From Oligoflexia bacterium (lineage in GTDB: Bacteria > Bdellovibrionota > Bacteriovoracia > Bacteriovoracales > Bacteriovoracaceae): DNA of 64,000 nucleotides. Positions 46,041 through 54,441 of the stretch are shown here, piece after piece (within the stretch, counting starts at the first letter, position 1; every line of letters begins with the position of its first letter). Both the position numbers and the translations under genes were made by a program. The DNA lies in NCBI GenBank assembly GCA_015231955.1, contig JADGAN010000003.1, positions 149,908-213,907 of the forward strand, read 5' to 3'. Below the pieces are notes generated by a model. It worked only from the letters and a program-made list of their open reading frames with translations, was not told the DNA's origin and did no database searches.

Positions 46041-47570
46041 TTACCTTCGCTGTTTTCTACGCGCAGAAGGTAAGATGTCCATAAGTTCGCGATATTTTGC
46101 TACAGTTCTTCTTGCAATAATAATGCCTTCTCGTTCTAAAATCTCCACAATCTTTTGATCGGAGAGTGGCCTTTTGGCATCTTCAAGTCCGATCATGGTT
46201 TTAATCTTCTTTTTTAATGTCTCTGAGGCCACATCGGTTCCACCATCTTTACCGCCAATTCCAGCGTTAAAGAAGTATTTAAGCTCAAATGTTCCAAGGT
46301 GTGTATGCATATATTTATTCACGGTCACGCGAGAAACGGTGGATTCGTGCATGCCGATCTCACTCGCAATATCTTTTAAGATCATCGGCCTTAAGTAGTT
46401 CGGGCCTTTTTTAAAAAAGTCGGGCTGTAATTTTACAATGGCCTCGGCCACGCGATAAATGGTTTTTTGTCGAATACCAATCGATTTAATCAACCAGGAG
46501 GCCGAGCGAAGCTTATCTTTAACATACTCTTTTGCAGTCTCTTCTTGTTTAGAGGCGCCACTGATATTTTTTAAGAGTGAAGTATAATAGTTGGATATTT
46601 TTAATTTAGGAACACCTTCGTCATTCATCGAGATGATAATTTCATTGCCAACTAAGGAGATAAAAATATCGGGAACAACGTAGTGGGTTTCCGAAGGTGT
46701 GATCGGTCTTCCGGGTCTTGGGTGCAACTCTTTTAAGAGATCAAGAGCATTATCCACCTGCTCTTTGGATTGGCCCTCTTTTTTAAGGAGAGCATAGAAA
46801 TTTTTATCATCAATATGAGAGAGGTATTTGCTTAAGAGGAGCTCAAGTGTGGGACAATCACCATAGAGGATGCGTGCTTGTACCAGTAGGCACTCTTGCA
46901 GCGATGAAGTGGCACAGCCAAGAGGATCGAGGTGCTGAATCTTGAATAAAATTTTATTGACCTCTTCGCTACTGGCATTGGCCTTTTCCATAATCTCTTC
47001 GAGAGTCATCTCTAAGAGGCCATCATCGTTTAAGTTATGGATGATGATAGTGGCAATCTCTTCATCTTTGGCAGAGAGGTAGTCCATGCGTAGTTGCCAC
47101 TCCAAGTAGTCTTGAAGTGTTTGTTCTTTGGAAACAATATTTTCATAGTTGGGAACTTCATCGGGATTTAAGGGGCCAACCATCGATTTTGCTTTTAAGT
47201 GATCACTTTGGGAGTCGAGGTAGCTGTTATCGGAGTAGCTGTTTTGATCATACTCTTGGAAACTATCGTGATCGCCATCGGTGCCATAGCGGGTATCGCT
47301 AGTGGAAGGATTGCTTCCCGTGGCATCGTGGTCTTCGTGGTTTTGCATCTCCAGATTTTCAATATGATAGTCCGAGTCGTTTGCAGGGGTCTCACCTTTT
47401 AAAATTTCCGTATCGATCTCTTCGAGCAGAGGGTTTTCTATTAACTCCTTGCTGATGATTTGGGTCATTTCTAAGTGCGGCACTGTTAAAAGCTCGATAG
47501 CTTGGCGTAACTGTGGCGTCATCATCAGATTTTGCGTCTGTTTCAAATCTTGCGTGAGCTTAATCGCCAT
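46041..47570 (-). CDS. rpoN: RNA polymerase sigma-54 factor
   Basis: 509 residues. N-terminal Gln/Leu-rich region I (LKQTQNLMMTPQLRQAIELL) binds activators, an acidic region II follows (residues 60-115, with many Asp/Ser), and the core-binding and DNA-binding regions end in the RpoN box ARRTVAKYRE. Sigma-54 directs polymerase to -24/-12 promoters and needs an ATP-driven activator. A matching promoter is present in this window at 33245-33260. Confidence 0.98.
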   Translation of the reverse strand: MAIKLTQDLKQTQNLMMTPQLRQAIELLTVPHLEMTQIISKELIENPLLEEIDTEILKGETPANDSDYHIENLEMQNHEDHDATGSNPSTSDTRYGTDGDHDSFQEYDQNSYSDNSYLDSQSDHLKAKSMVGPLNPDEVPNYENIVSKEQTLQDYLEWQLRMDYLSAKDEEIATIIIHNLNDDGLLEMTLEEIMEKANASSEEVNKILFKIQHLDPLGCATSSLQECLLVQARILYGDCPTLELLLSKYLSHIDDKNFYALLKKEGQSKEQVDNALDLLKELHPRPGRPITPSETHYVVPDIFISLVGNEIIISMNDEGVPKLKISNYYTSLLKNISGASKQEETAKEYVKDKLRSASWLIKSIGIRQKTIYRVAEAIVKLQPDFFKKGPNYLRPMILKDIASEIGMHESTVSRVTVNKYMHTHLGTFELKYFFNAGIGGKDGGTDVASETLKKKIKTMIGLEDAKRPLSDQKIVEILEREGIIIARRTVAKYRELMDILPSARRKQRR

Positions 47571-47630
47571 ACTTTACTTTCTCCAAATAGCTGCGGTCAA
47601 CATCTTATCGGAAGAAGTGAAAAATAAATT

Positions 47631-47670
47631 CACTCCAATTCACTCTAATTTACTCAAATTTACTCCAATA
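47631..47670. repeat. Four tandem 10-bp repeats between lptB and rpoN
   Basis: Four consecutive imperfect decamers with plus-strand consensus YACTCNAATT (on the minus strand AATTNGAGTR), lying immediately after the lptB stop. A period of 10 puts repeats on one face of the helix. Could be a protein-binding array or the remains of slippage. Confidence 0.7.
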
Positions 47671-47672
47671 AA

Positions 47673-48449
47673 TTACATTTTAAACTCTTCCCCTAAATAA
47701 AATTTTCTGGCCACTTCACTCTCTAAAATTTCTTGAGGGGTACCACCTATTAATAATTTCCCTTCACTCATAATATAGGCCCGATCGACGATCCCTAGTG
47801 TTTCGCGCACATTGTGATCGGTGATGAGCACTCCGATGTTTCTCTCTTTAAGGCCACGGATGATGTTTTGCAAATCGCTTACTGCTAAAGGGTCGATACC
47901 GGCAAAGGGCTCATCCAATAAGATAAATTTAGGAGAAAGAGAGAGAGTGCGCGCTACTTCGACTCTTCTGCGTTCACCACCAGAGAGTTGGGAGCCTTTG
48001 GATTTTCGAATATGCCCGATATTTAGCTCTTGCAGCAGTCCTTCGAGTTTACTCTCTCTTTGGGCGTTGGAGAGGTCGGTGCACTCGAGGGCGGCATAGA
48101 TATTGGCCTCAACGCTTAAATCGCGAAAGACCGATGCCTCCTGTGGAAGATAGCCGATGCCTTTGCGGGCGCGAACGTGAATTGGATCAGCGGTGATATC
48201 TTTTTCCATGAGAGTGACTTTACCATTATCTGCTTTGATTAGACCAACCATCATATAAAAAGAGGTGGTTTTTCCTGCACCATTGGGCCCCAGCAGGCCA
48301 ACCACTTCCCCTGTCGAGACATTAATGTCTACGCCATTGACAATAGTGCGGTTACCGATGATCTTTTGTAACCCAGTTGCCTCTAGCGTGATTTTAGCAG
48401 GCGCCTGTATTGGTATTGATTCTTTATTGGTTTTTGCAAGTGTGATCAT
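47673..48449 (-). CDS. lptB: LPS-export ABC transporter ATP-binding protein
   Basis: 258 residues. Walker A GPNGAGKTT, ABC signature LSGGERRR, Walker B FILLDEPFAGIDP, and H-loop LITDHNV. With LptF and LptG (not here) it powers extraction of LPS from the inner membrane. Its ATG overlaps the stop of the upstream lptC/A-like gene by 4 bases (ATGA), indicating coupling. Confidence 0.97.
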   Translation of the reverse strand: MITLAKTNKESIPIQAPAKITLEATGLQKIIGNRTIVNGVDINVSTGEVVGLLGPNGAGKTTSFYMMVGLIKADNGKVTLMEKDITADPIHVRARKGIGYLPQEASVFRDLSVEANIYAALECTDLSNAQRESKLEGLLQELNIGHIRKSKGSQLSGGERRRVEVARTLSLSPKFILLDEPFAGIDPLAVSDLQNIIRGLKERNIGVLITDHNVRETLGIVDRAYIMSEGKLLIGGTPQEILESEVARKFYLGEEFKM

Positions 48450-49519
48450 TGCTTTTTACTCTCTTTAAGAATCAGGTTGGAGTTGGTGTCGTCAACTTCA
48501 ACCAACTCGGTGTTTTCGTAAAAAGTGATCTTATTGCCCTTGACCACATCCTTCTCTTGAATCACTTTAGGATATCCGGTAAGCACAATCTTCCCCTCCT
48601 TGACAATTCCCTCTAGTTTTTCCGCATAAGCACGTCGTTCAATGAAGTTCTCTTTCTTGGTGTTGGTGTTCGCACTAGAAGATGCCACTTCTGTGCTTGT
48701 TGATTCATTGCTCTCTTTTTTGGGTATTCTCTCGATGAGTTTAACATCATCATAGAGAGCATAGTATTTAAGCTTTTTGTTGTAGTTGTCTAGGAAAATC
48801 TCTCCTCGGAGTGCTCTTCCTTCCACAGTTGCGCGTTTAACATAGACGTTCTCCAGAAGTTCTACGTAGAGGGCATTGGCATCGGCAAAAAGTTTATTAG
48901 ATTTAAAATAGATTCCTGGTTCATAGGGGAGGTGACGATCGATGTGTCCATCAACATTACCAAGGTAATGGATAAGTTTTTTTTGAGGCCAAGAGATTGC
49001 TTTATTGGAGTTGACGTAGATCTTATCTTTGGTTTTTTCTGTGATAGTTTTCGAGCGCACATTGTCGATCGCTTCAAAGTAATCGTTTTCGGGAGTGTAT
49101 TTGGCGATATTGGAACGAATTTCTGAGGAGTCGTCGTAGAGATAGACATTATCGTAGAGATCGAGGTTGTTGTTATTTAGTTGGATCTTTCCGCGATTAG
49201 CACTATAACTGATGGAGCGGCCATCGTTGCCGTAGGCAATTCCCTTGGGATAGTCGAAGGAAGCAGTGTTCTCTTGTTGGTTGATCCTAAGTTCTTTTGC
49301 GTTGAGGTATAATGATGGCTTTTTGCTCTTTTGAACGTAGTAGTGGACGTCGTTAAAACGATGATCAAGTGATTTGCTTTTTGGGGCTTCACTAGAGGTG
49401 CTCTGATCCATAGGATCACTAGGGGGAAGATAATAGCAGAGAGCACAAAGAGTGATGGTAGAGGTGAGGTAAAAAAGGTAACTGACCAGACGAATCTTGA
49501 ATGCAATAAATAATTTGAT
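48446..49519 (-). CDS. lptC: LptC/LptA-like LPS-transport protein, probable AUC start
   Basis: 357 residues if started at ATC 49519. ATG 49411 yields 321 residues but loses the membrane anchor. The 36 extra residues (IKLFIAFKIRLVSYLFYL, then a hydrophobic stretch ending PPSDP) form the transmembrane helix expected of LptC. GAGGAGG lies exactly 6 bases before ATC, and no ATG/GTG/TTG is available in that frame. The protein has an LptC-like beta-jellyroll and a C-terminal OstA/LptA-type region (VVKGNKITFYENTELVEV). It is coupled to lptB. Confidence 0.75.
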   Translation of the reverse strand: MKLFIAFKIRLVSYLFYLTSTITLCALCYYLPPSDPMDQSTSSEAPKSKSLDHRFNDVHYYVQKSKKPSLYLNAKELRINQQENTASFDYPKGIAYGNDGRSISYSANRGKIQLNNNNLDLYDNVYLYDDSSEIRSNIAKYTPENDYFEAIDNVRSKTITEKTKDKIYVNSNKAISWPQKKLIHYLGNVDGHIDRHLPYEPGIYFKSNKLFADANALYVELLENVYVKRATVEGRALRGEIFLDNYNKKLKYYALYDDVKLIERIPKKESNESTSTEVASSSANTNTKKENFIERRAYAEKLEGIVKEGKIVLTGYPKVIQEKDVVKGNKITFYENTELVEVDDTNSNLILKESKKQ

Positions 49520-49586
49520 GAGACACCTCCTCGGTGTTATCGGTTAGCAAGCGACACACTTTTATTATGATTCCCTTATGGATTTT

Positions 49587-49604
49587 GTCAAAGTCAACTT
49601 TGAC
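49587..49604. promoter_or_regulatory. Palindrome upstream of mutS
   Basis: GTCAAAG (49587-49593) and CTTTGAC (49598-49604) around TCAA: a perfect 7-bp inverted repeat between lptC and mutS. Operator-like or part of a transcript hairpin; no known factor can be named. Confidence 0.4.
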
Positions 49605-49605
49605 T

Positions 49606-49630
49606 AAAAAAAGCGAGGGTGTTACCCTCG
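49606..49630 (-). terminator. Minus-strand intrinsic terminator before mutS
   Basis: On the minus strand CGAGGGT (49630-49624) pairs with ACCCTCG (49620-49614) around AAC, then C and seven U (49612-49606). There is no leftward gene immediately upstream; the next upstream sequence is the rightward mutS gene. Confidence 0.6.
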
Positions 49631-49669
49631 TGCAAATTATTATAGGTATCCTTTAGCAATGAGAGAGGC

Positions 49670-52339
49670 GTGAGAGTTGTGGCCAAATCGGAATTGGAAT
49701 TGGGATTGGGATTGGGTCTGGGACCAGGGAATTTACCGGGTGCAGTGCTGGAGAATGTTTTGTCTACAGGGGCAAAACTGACACCAATGGTTACTCAGTA
49801 TGCTGCCATAAAAAAACAGTATCCGAATATGTTGCTTTTCTATCGCATGGGCGACTTTTATGAACTCTTCTTTGATGACGCTCAAGTGGCCACCAAGATT
49901 TTAGGAATTACCCTTACTCATCGTGGGAAGATTGGGGATATCGCTATTCCAATGGCGGGTGTGCCTTTCCATTCTGCGGCCAACTATGTGGATCGCTTGA
50001 CGGTGCAGGGGTATAAAGTTGCGATTTGTGAACAAGTAGAGGATCCTAAGGAGGCAAAGGGGATTGTTAAGCGTGAGGTGGTTCAGATTGTCGGCCCTGG
50101 AATGCCTTACGATTTGGATAAGGCGGATGCCAAAGATTCACGCTACATTGCTTCGGTATGGAACAGAGAAAATTTTTTCTATGTGGTTTTTTTGGATTTT
50201 ACCAATGGCGATTTTGTTGGAATGAAGTTTGCTAGTGCAGAGGATTTGATCTACAAGTTGCAAATCTACTCTCCTAAGGAGCTTTTAACTTACCCTGGCC
50301 AGTGGGATCAACAGCAATGCCTTGAGATTAAGAAATATTTTGCAAGCATAGGAATTTTGAAAAGTTTTGTTGCCAAAGAGTATTTTGATCCGGCCAACAC
50401 CGCCTCATCGATAGAGAAATTAATTCCCCACTTTAAGCGTGATAAAATTCTGCAGACGGAGCAGGAGATTTTGCCTGCAATTTCGGCGCTTGCTTTTTAT
50501 GTCTGCTCGATGCAGATGGGAAATTCTAAGAGTAAAATTCCACATTTGCGCCCCTTTCGTCTTGCAAGTGAGCTTGGTTGCATGCGAGTGACGCTGCCAA
50601 CCCTGATGGGGTTGGAGATTTTACCCCGGGATCGTGCTGGTTATAACGATTCCTTGCTGGGGTTTATGGATAAGACAGAGACCGCAATGGGGGCAAGGGA
50701 GCTCAAGCAATTTTTTATTTCACCACTTTTTGATAAGGAAAAGCTGGAGAAGCGGTTGCAGGTGATTGAGTATTTGTGTCGAGAGCGTAAGCTTTTAAGT
50801 GCGATTCGTGAAGAATTGGCCGCGGTTAAGGATATTGAGAGAATTTTGGCCAAGGTTGCAACCAAGCGAGTGACTTCAAATGACCTGTTGAACTTGGCCT
50901 TATCGATTAAGAGTTATCGGCAACTCAAGAGTTTGCTTAGCGATGGTGATTTGGCGGCGATTTTTGAGGGGAACTTTCAGTGTCTAGATGTACTGGAACA
51001 GATGATTTTTAAGACCATTAACGATGAGGTGGGGGCATCCCTTGAAGATGGCAACCTGATTAAGCGAGGAGCGAGAGAGGATCGTGATCACTTGTACGAT
51101 TTAAGTTATCGTTCGTCAGAGAAGATTTTTCAGTTGGAAGAGAAGTACCGCAAGCAAACAGCAATCTCTAATTTAAAGGTGAAGTATAATGGTGTGAATG
51201 GATACTTTGTGGAAGTCTCGAAGTCACACTTAAGTAAAGTTCCGGCAGAGTTTGAGCGCAGGCAGACGCTAGTCAATGCAGAACGCTTTGTGACCCTGGA
51301 ACTAACGTGTTTTGAGCGCGAAGTTTTAAGTGCTAAAGGGGTACTTAAAGAGATTGAGGAGGCAATTTTTTCAGAGGTGGTGGCCGCGGTAGAAAAGGGT
51401 GCGGCGGAGTTGATCTCTGTTGCGAGAAGGCTTTCACGGCTGGATGTTTTGCAGTCGTTGGCATTTGTGGCGATTCAAGAAAATTTTTGCAGGCCAAACA
51501 TTATTAAGGAAGGAAAGTTATTGCAAGTTAGGGGAGGGCGGCACCCTTTGATCTCTTCGCGTTTAAAAGATCAATTTGTTTGTCACGATATTTTGTTAGA
51601 TGAAGGTAACTTCTTTGCTTTGATCACCGGGCCCAATATGGCGGGTAAGACGACGGTGATGCGAGAGATGGCAATCATTCAATTTTTGGCGCAGATTGGG
51701 AGTTTTGTTCCTGCCAAAGAGGCATCGCTGGGACTTTGTGATCACCTCTTCAGTCGGCTTGGGGCCAGTGATGATATCCTTCGTGGGCAATCGACCTTTA
51801 TGGTAGAGATGTCAGAGACGGCAGAGATTTTGCGACATGCGACTGAACACTCGATGATTGTCTTTGATGAGGTGGGAAGAGGCACTTCAACCTATGATGG
51901 ACTAAGTATTGCTTGGTCTTTGGTGGAATTTTTGGTGACTAAAGTACGGGCCATCACTTTTTTCTCCACTCATTATCATCAGTTGATTGGTGTGGTGGAG
52001 ACCTTGGATGGGGCAAAAAACTTCTCTGTAGAGACGAAGGTTGAAAATGGAGATGTGCAGTTCTTGTATCGATTGCTGGATCAGGGGACTGAGGATAGTT
52101 ATGGGATTTATGTTGCAAAGTTGGCCGGGCTTCCAAAAGAGGTACTGGATCGCTCTATGTACTTACTTCACCATTTAGAGCAAGAGGGTGGTGAAGGTAA
52201 AGAAAAGCAGAGCGAGGTAAGGGATAAGCGTGATGATGAAATCACCAGGGAGCTTGCGAATATGGATATTTTAGGAATGACTCCCATCCAGGCCATCGAA
52301 AAACTTTATAAACTTAGACAAAGAGTGGTTTTACAATAG
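49670..52339 (+). CDS. mutS: DNA mismatch repair protein MutS
   Basis: 889 residues. The mismatch-recognition Phe-Tyr-Glu motif is in RMGDFYELFFDDA and the ATPase P-loop is GPNMAGKTT near residue 655. The GTG start at 49670 gives an N-terminal extension of about 35 residues with a Leu-Gly repeat (ELGLGLGLGPG) not seen in E. coli MutS. MutS recognises mismatches and recruits MutL. The M3 peptidase starts 10 bases after the stop. Confidence 0.97.
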   Translation: MRVVAKSELELGLGLGLGPGNLPGAVLENVLSTGAKLTPMVTQYAAIKKQYPNMLLFYRMGDFYELFFDDAQVATKILGITLTHRGKIGDIAIPMAGVPFHSAANYVDRLTVQGYKVAICEQVEDPKEAKGIVKREVVQIVGPGMPYDLDKADAKDSRYIASVWNRENFFYVVFLDFTNGDFVGMKFASAEDLIYKLQIYSPKELLTYPGQWDQQQCLEIKKYFASIGILKSFVAKEYFDPANTASSIEKLIPHFKRDKILQTEQEILPAISALAFYVCSMQMGNSKSKIPHLRPFRLASELGCMRVTLPTLMGLEILPRDRAGYNDSLLGFMDKTETAMGARELKQFFISPLFDKEKLEKRLQVIEYLCRERKLLSAIREELAAVKDIERILAKVATKRVTSNDLLNLALSIKSYRQLKSLLSDGDLAAIFEGNFQCLDVLEQMIFKTINDEVGASLEDGNLIKRGAREDRDHLYDLSYRSSEKIFQLEEKYRKQTAISNLKVKYNGVNGYFVEVSKSHLSKVPAEFERRQTLVNAERFVTLELTCFEREVLSAKGVLKEIEEAIFSEVVAAVEKGAAELISVARRLSRLDVLQSLAFVAIQENFCRPNIIKEGKLLQVRGGRHPLISSRLKDQFVCHDILLDEGNFFALITGPNMAGKTTVMREMAIIQFLAQIGSFVPAKEASLGLCDHLFSRLGASDDILRGQSTFMVEMSETAEILRHATEHSMIVFDEVGRGTSTYDGLSIAWSLVEFLVTKVRAITFFSTHYHQLIGVVETLDGAKNFSVETKVENGDVQFLYRLLDQGTEDSYGIYVAKLAGLPKEVLDRSMYLLHHLEQEGGEGKEKQSEVRDKRDDEITRELANMDILGMTPIQAIEKLYKLRQRVVLQ

Positions 52340-52349
52340 GAGACGTTTT

Positions 52350-54407
52350 ATGGATTATAAATTGTTACTGCAAGACTTTGGAACACCGTATGAGTCGATT
52401 CCTTTTTCAAAGATTAAGACAGAGTATTTTTTACCTGCAATCGAGGAGAGTATTGTTGAGGCCAAACAGAAGATTGAACAGATTAAAGGTGCCTCTTTTA
52501 ATGTAACTCCTACCTTCGAAAATAGTGTTGCAGCACTGGAGCGAGCTTCGCGCAGAGTGGATCAAGTCGCGCAAATTTTCTTTCACTTGCATTCAGCAGA
52601 GTCGAATGAAGAGATTCGTAATTGTGCGAAGCAGATTTCACCACTCCTTTCCAATTTTGCCAATGATATCTTACTTGATGGCGTATTGTTTGAACGAATT
52701 AAGCGAGTTTGGGAGAAGCGCTTTGATGATGGACTAAAAGGTGAGGATTTAAAATTAACCGAAGAGTACTATCTCGATTTTGTCCGCAATGGTGCCTTAT
52801 TGGATGAGAGTAAGAAACAGCAGCTCCGAAAAATTGATGAGAAGCTAGCAAAAGAGGCGCTGATTTTTAGTGATCGTGTTTTAAAGGCCAATAATAAATT
52901 TACCTTGGAAATAAGCAGTCGTGATGATTTAAAGGGTATGCCGGAGAGTTTGCTTGAGGCCGCTTTAGAAATGGGAAAGTCGAAAGGAAAGGAGGGACTA
53001 TACGTCTTTACCCTCGATGCTCCAAGCTACATGCCTTTCATGCAGTATGCAGAAAATAGAGCGCTTCGAGAGAAGATGTATCGCGCTTATGCGGGACGTG
53101 CTTTCTTAGATGAGGAGACAGACAATCGCGCTACCATTGTTGAAATTGCAAATCTACGTCATGAGCGAGCAAACTTACTCGGGTATAAGACTCATGCTGA
53201 TTTTGTGCTGGAGAAGCGGATGGCGGGATCGGTAAGTGCAGTGACAAACTTTTTAAATGACCTGCTGGAGAAGTCGCGCCCTTGTGGTGATAAAGAGATG
53301 GCCGAGCTGAACGAGTTTAAAAAGCGCATTCACCCTCAAGTAGAGGGGATGTATGCTTGGGACTTCTCTTTCTATACAGAAAAATTAAAGAAGGAGAAGT
53401 TTAATATTGATGATGAGTTACTGCGTCCCTATTTTAAGCTGGAAAATGTGATTGATGGGGTCTTTGAAATCGCAGGAAAGCTTTTTTCACTCGATTTCAA
53501 AGAGGTTAAAAATATTCCGCTCTATCATCAAGAGGTCAAGACTTTTGAAGTCTACGATAACTCGAAAGCGGGAGCGTTTATTGGTCTTTTCTATGCCGAT
53601 TTTTTTCCAAGAGAGGGAAAGCGCAATGGCGCCTGGATGCTTTCACTTAAAGATCAGTACCGAGAGGGTGGTGTAGATGTGCGTCCACATGTAGGGATTG
53701 TGTGTAACTTTACAAAACCGACAGTAAGTAGACCATCACTCCTCACCTTGTCAGAAGTGACAACACTCTTTCATGAATTTGGCCACGCTCTTCATGGACT
53801 TTTATCCGATTGCCGCTATCGCTACTTTTCGGGAACCAATGTGTATTGGGATTTTGTAGAGTTGCCTTCGCAAATTATGGAAAATTGGGTTTTAGAAAAA
53901 GAGTGCCTTGACCTCTTTGCAAAACATTTTGAGTCAGGAGAGACGATTCCTAAAGAGTATGTGGAGAGAATTTTGGCGGCAGATAAGTTTCATCAAGGTT
54001 ATGCAACTTTACGGCAACTTTCGTTTGGGCTTTTAGATCTATCTTGGCACGCTTACGATCCCAAGGGAATTAAAGTTGACTCTATTGTTGAGCATGAGAA
54101 CAGAGCACTGGAGAAGACCAGAGTGCTTCCTTATGTTGAGGGAACCAATACCAGCTGTGCTTTCTCTCACATTTTTAGCGGTGGCTACTCCGCTGGCTAT
54201 TATAGTTACAAGTGGGCGGAGGTGCTCGATGCCGATGCTTTCCTTTACTTCAAAGAGAAGGGAATTTTTAATCAAGAGGTTGCAAAAAAATTTAAGGAGA
54301 ATATTCTATCAAGAGGTGGCACTGAACATCCGATGGAGCTTTATAAAAAGTTTCGAGGAAAAGCACCCACTGTCGATGCTTTATTAAAACGATCGGGATT
54401 ACTCTAG
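52350..54407 (+). CDS. M3-family oligopeptidase (Dcp/OpdA-type)
   Basis: 685 residues, the usual length. Zinc motif HEFGH at 475-479, with a third-ligand Glu downstream (about 504, in the WDFVELPSQIMENW segment), and the C-terminal TNTSCAFSHIFSGGYSAGYYSYKWAEVLDADAF-type motif (part of it) of Dcp-like enzymes. No signal peptide, so it acts in the cytoplasm, trimming peptides such as those released by Clp and Lon. Starts 10 bases after mutS and likely shares its transcript. Confidence 0.93.
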   Translation: MDYKLLLQDFGTPYESIPFSKIKTEYFLPAIEESIVEAKQKIEQIKGASFNVTPTFENSVAALERASRRVDQVAQIFFHLHSAESNEEIRNCAKQISPLLSNFANDILLDGVLFERIKRVWEKRFDDGLKGEDLKLTEEYYLDFVRNGALLDESKKQQLRKIDEKLAKEALIFSDRVLKANNKFTLEISSRDDLKGMPESLLEAALEMGKSKGKEGLYVFTLDAPSYMPFMQYAENRALREKMYRAYAGRAFLDEETDNRATIVEIANLRHERANLLGYKTHADFVLEKRMAGSVSAVTNFLNDLLEKSRPCGDKEMAELNEFKKRIHPQVEGMYAWDFSFYTEKLKKEKFNIDDELLRPYFKLENVIDGVFEIAGKLFSLDFKEVKNIPLYHQEVKTFEVYDNSKAGAFIGLFYADFFPREGKRNGAWMLSLKDQYREGGVDVRPHVGIVCNFTKPTVSRPSLLTLSEVTTLFHEFGHALHGLLSDCRYRYFSGTNVYWDFVELPSQIMENWVLEKECLDLFAKHFESGETIPKEYVERILAADKFHQGYATLRQLSFGLLDLSWHAYDPKGIKVDSIVEHENRALEKTRVLPYVEGTNTSCAFSHIFSGGYSAGYYSYKWAEVLDADAFLYFKEKGIFNQEVAKKFKENILSRGGTEHPMELYKKFRGKAPTVDALLKRSGLL

Positions 54408-54441
54408 CCCTTACTACTTAGGATCATTAGGATAAAAAAAA

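Noticed and set aside
49177..49506. 109-codon minus-strand frame over the lptC 5' region
   Set aside because: It is the neighbouring reading frame of the lptC-like gene; the lptC frame has the membrane anchor and the Shine-Dalgarno.
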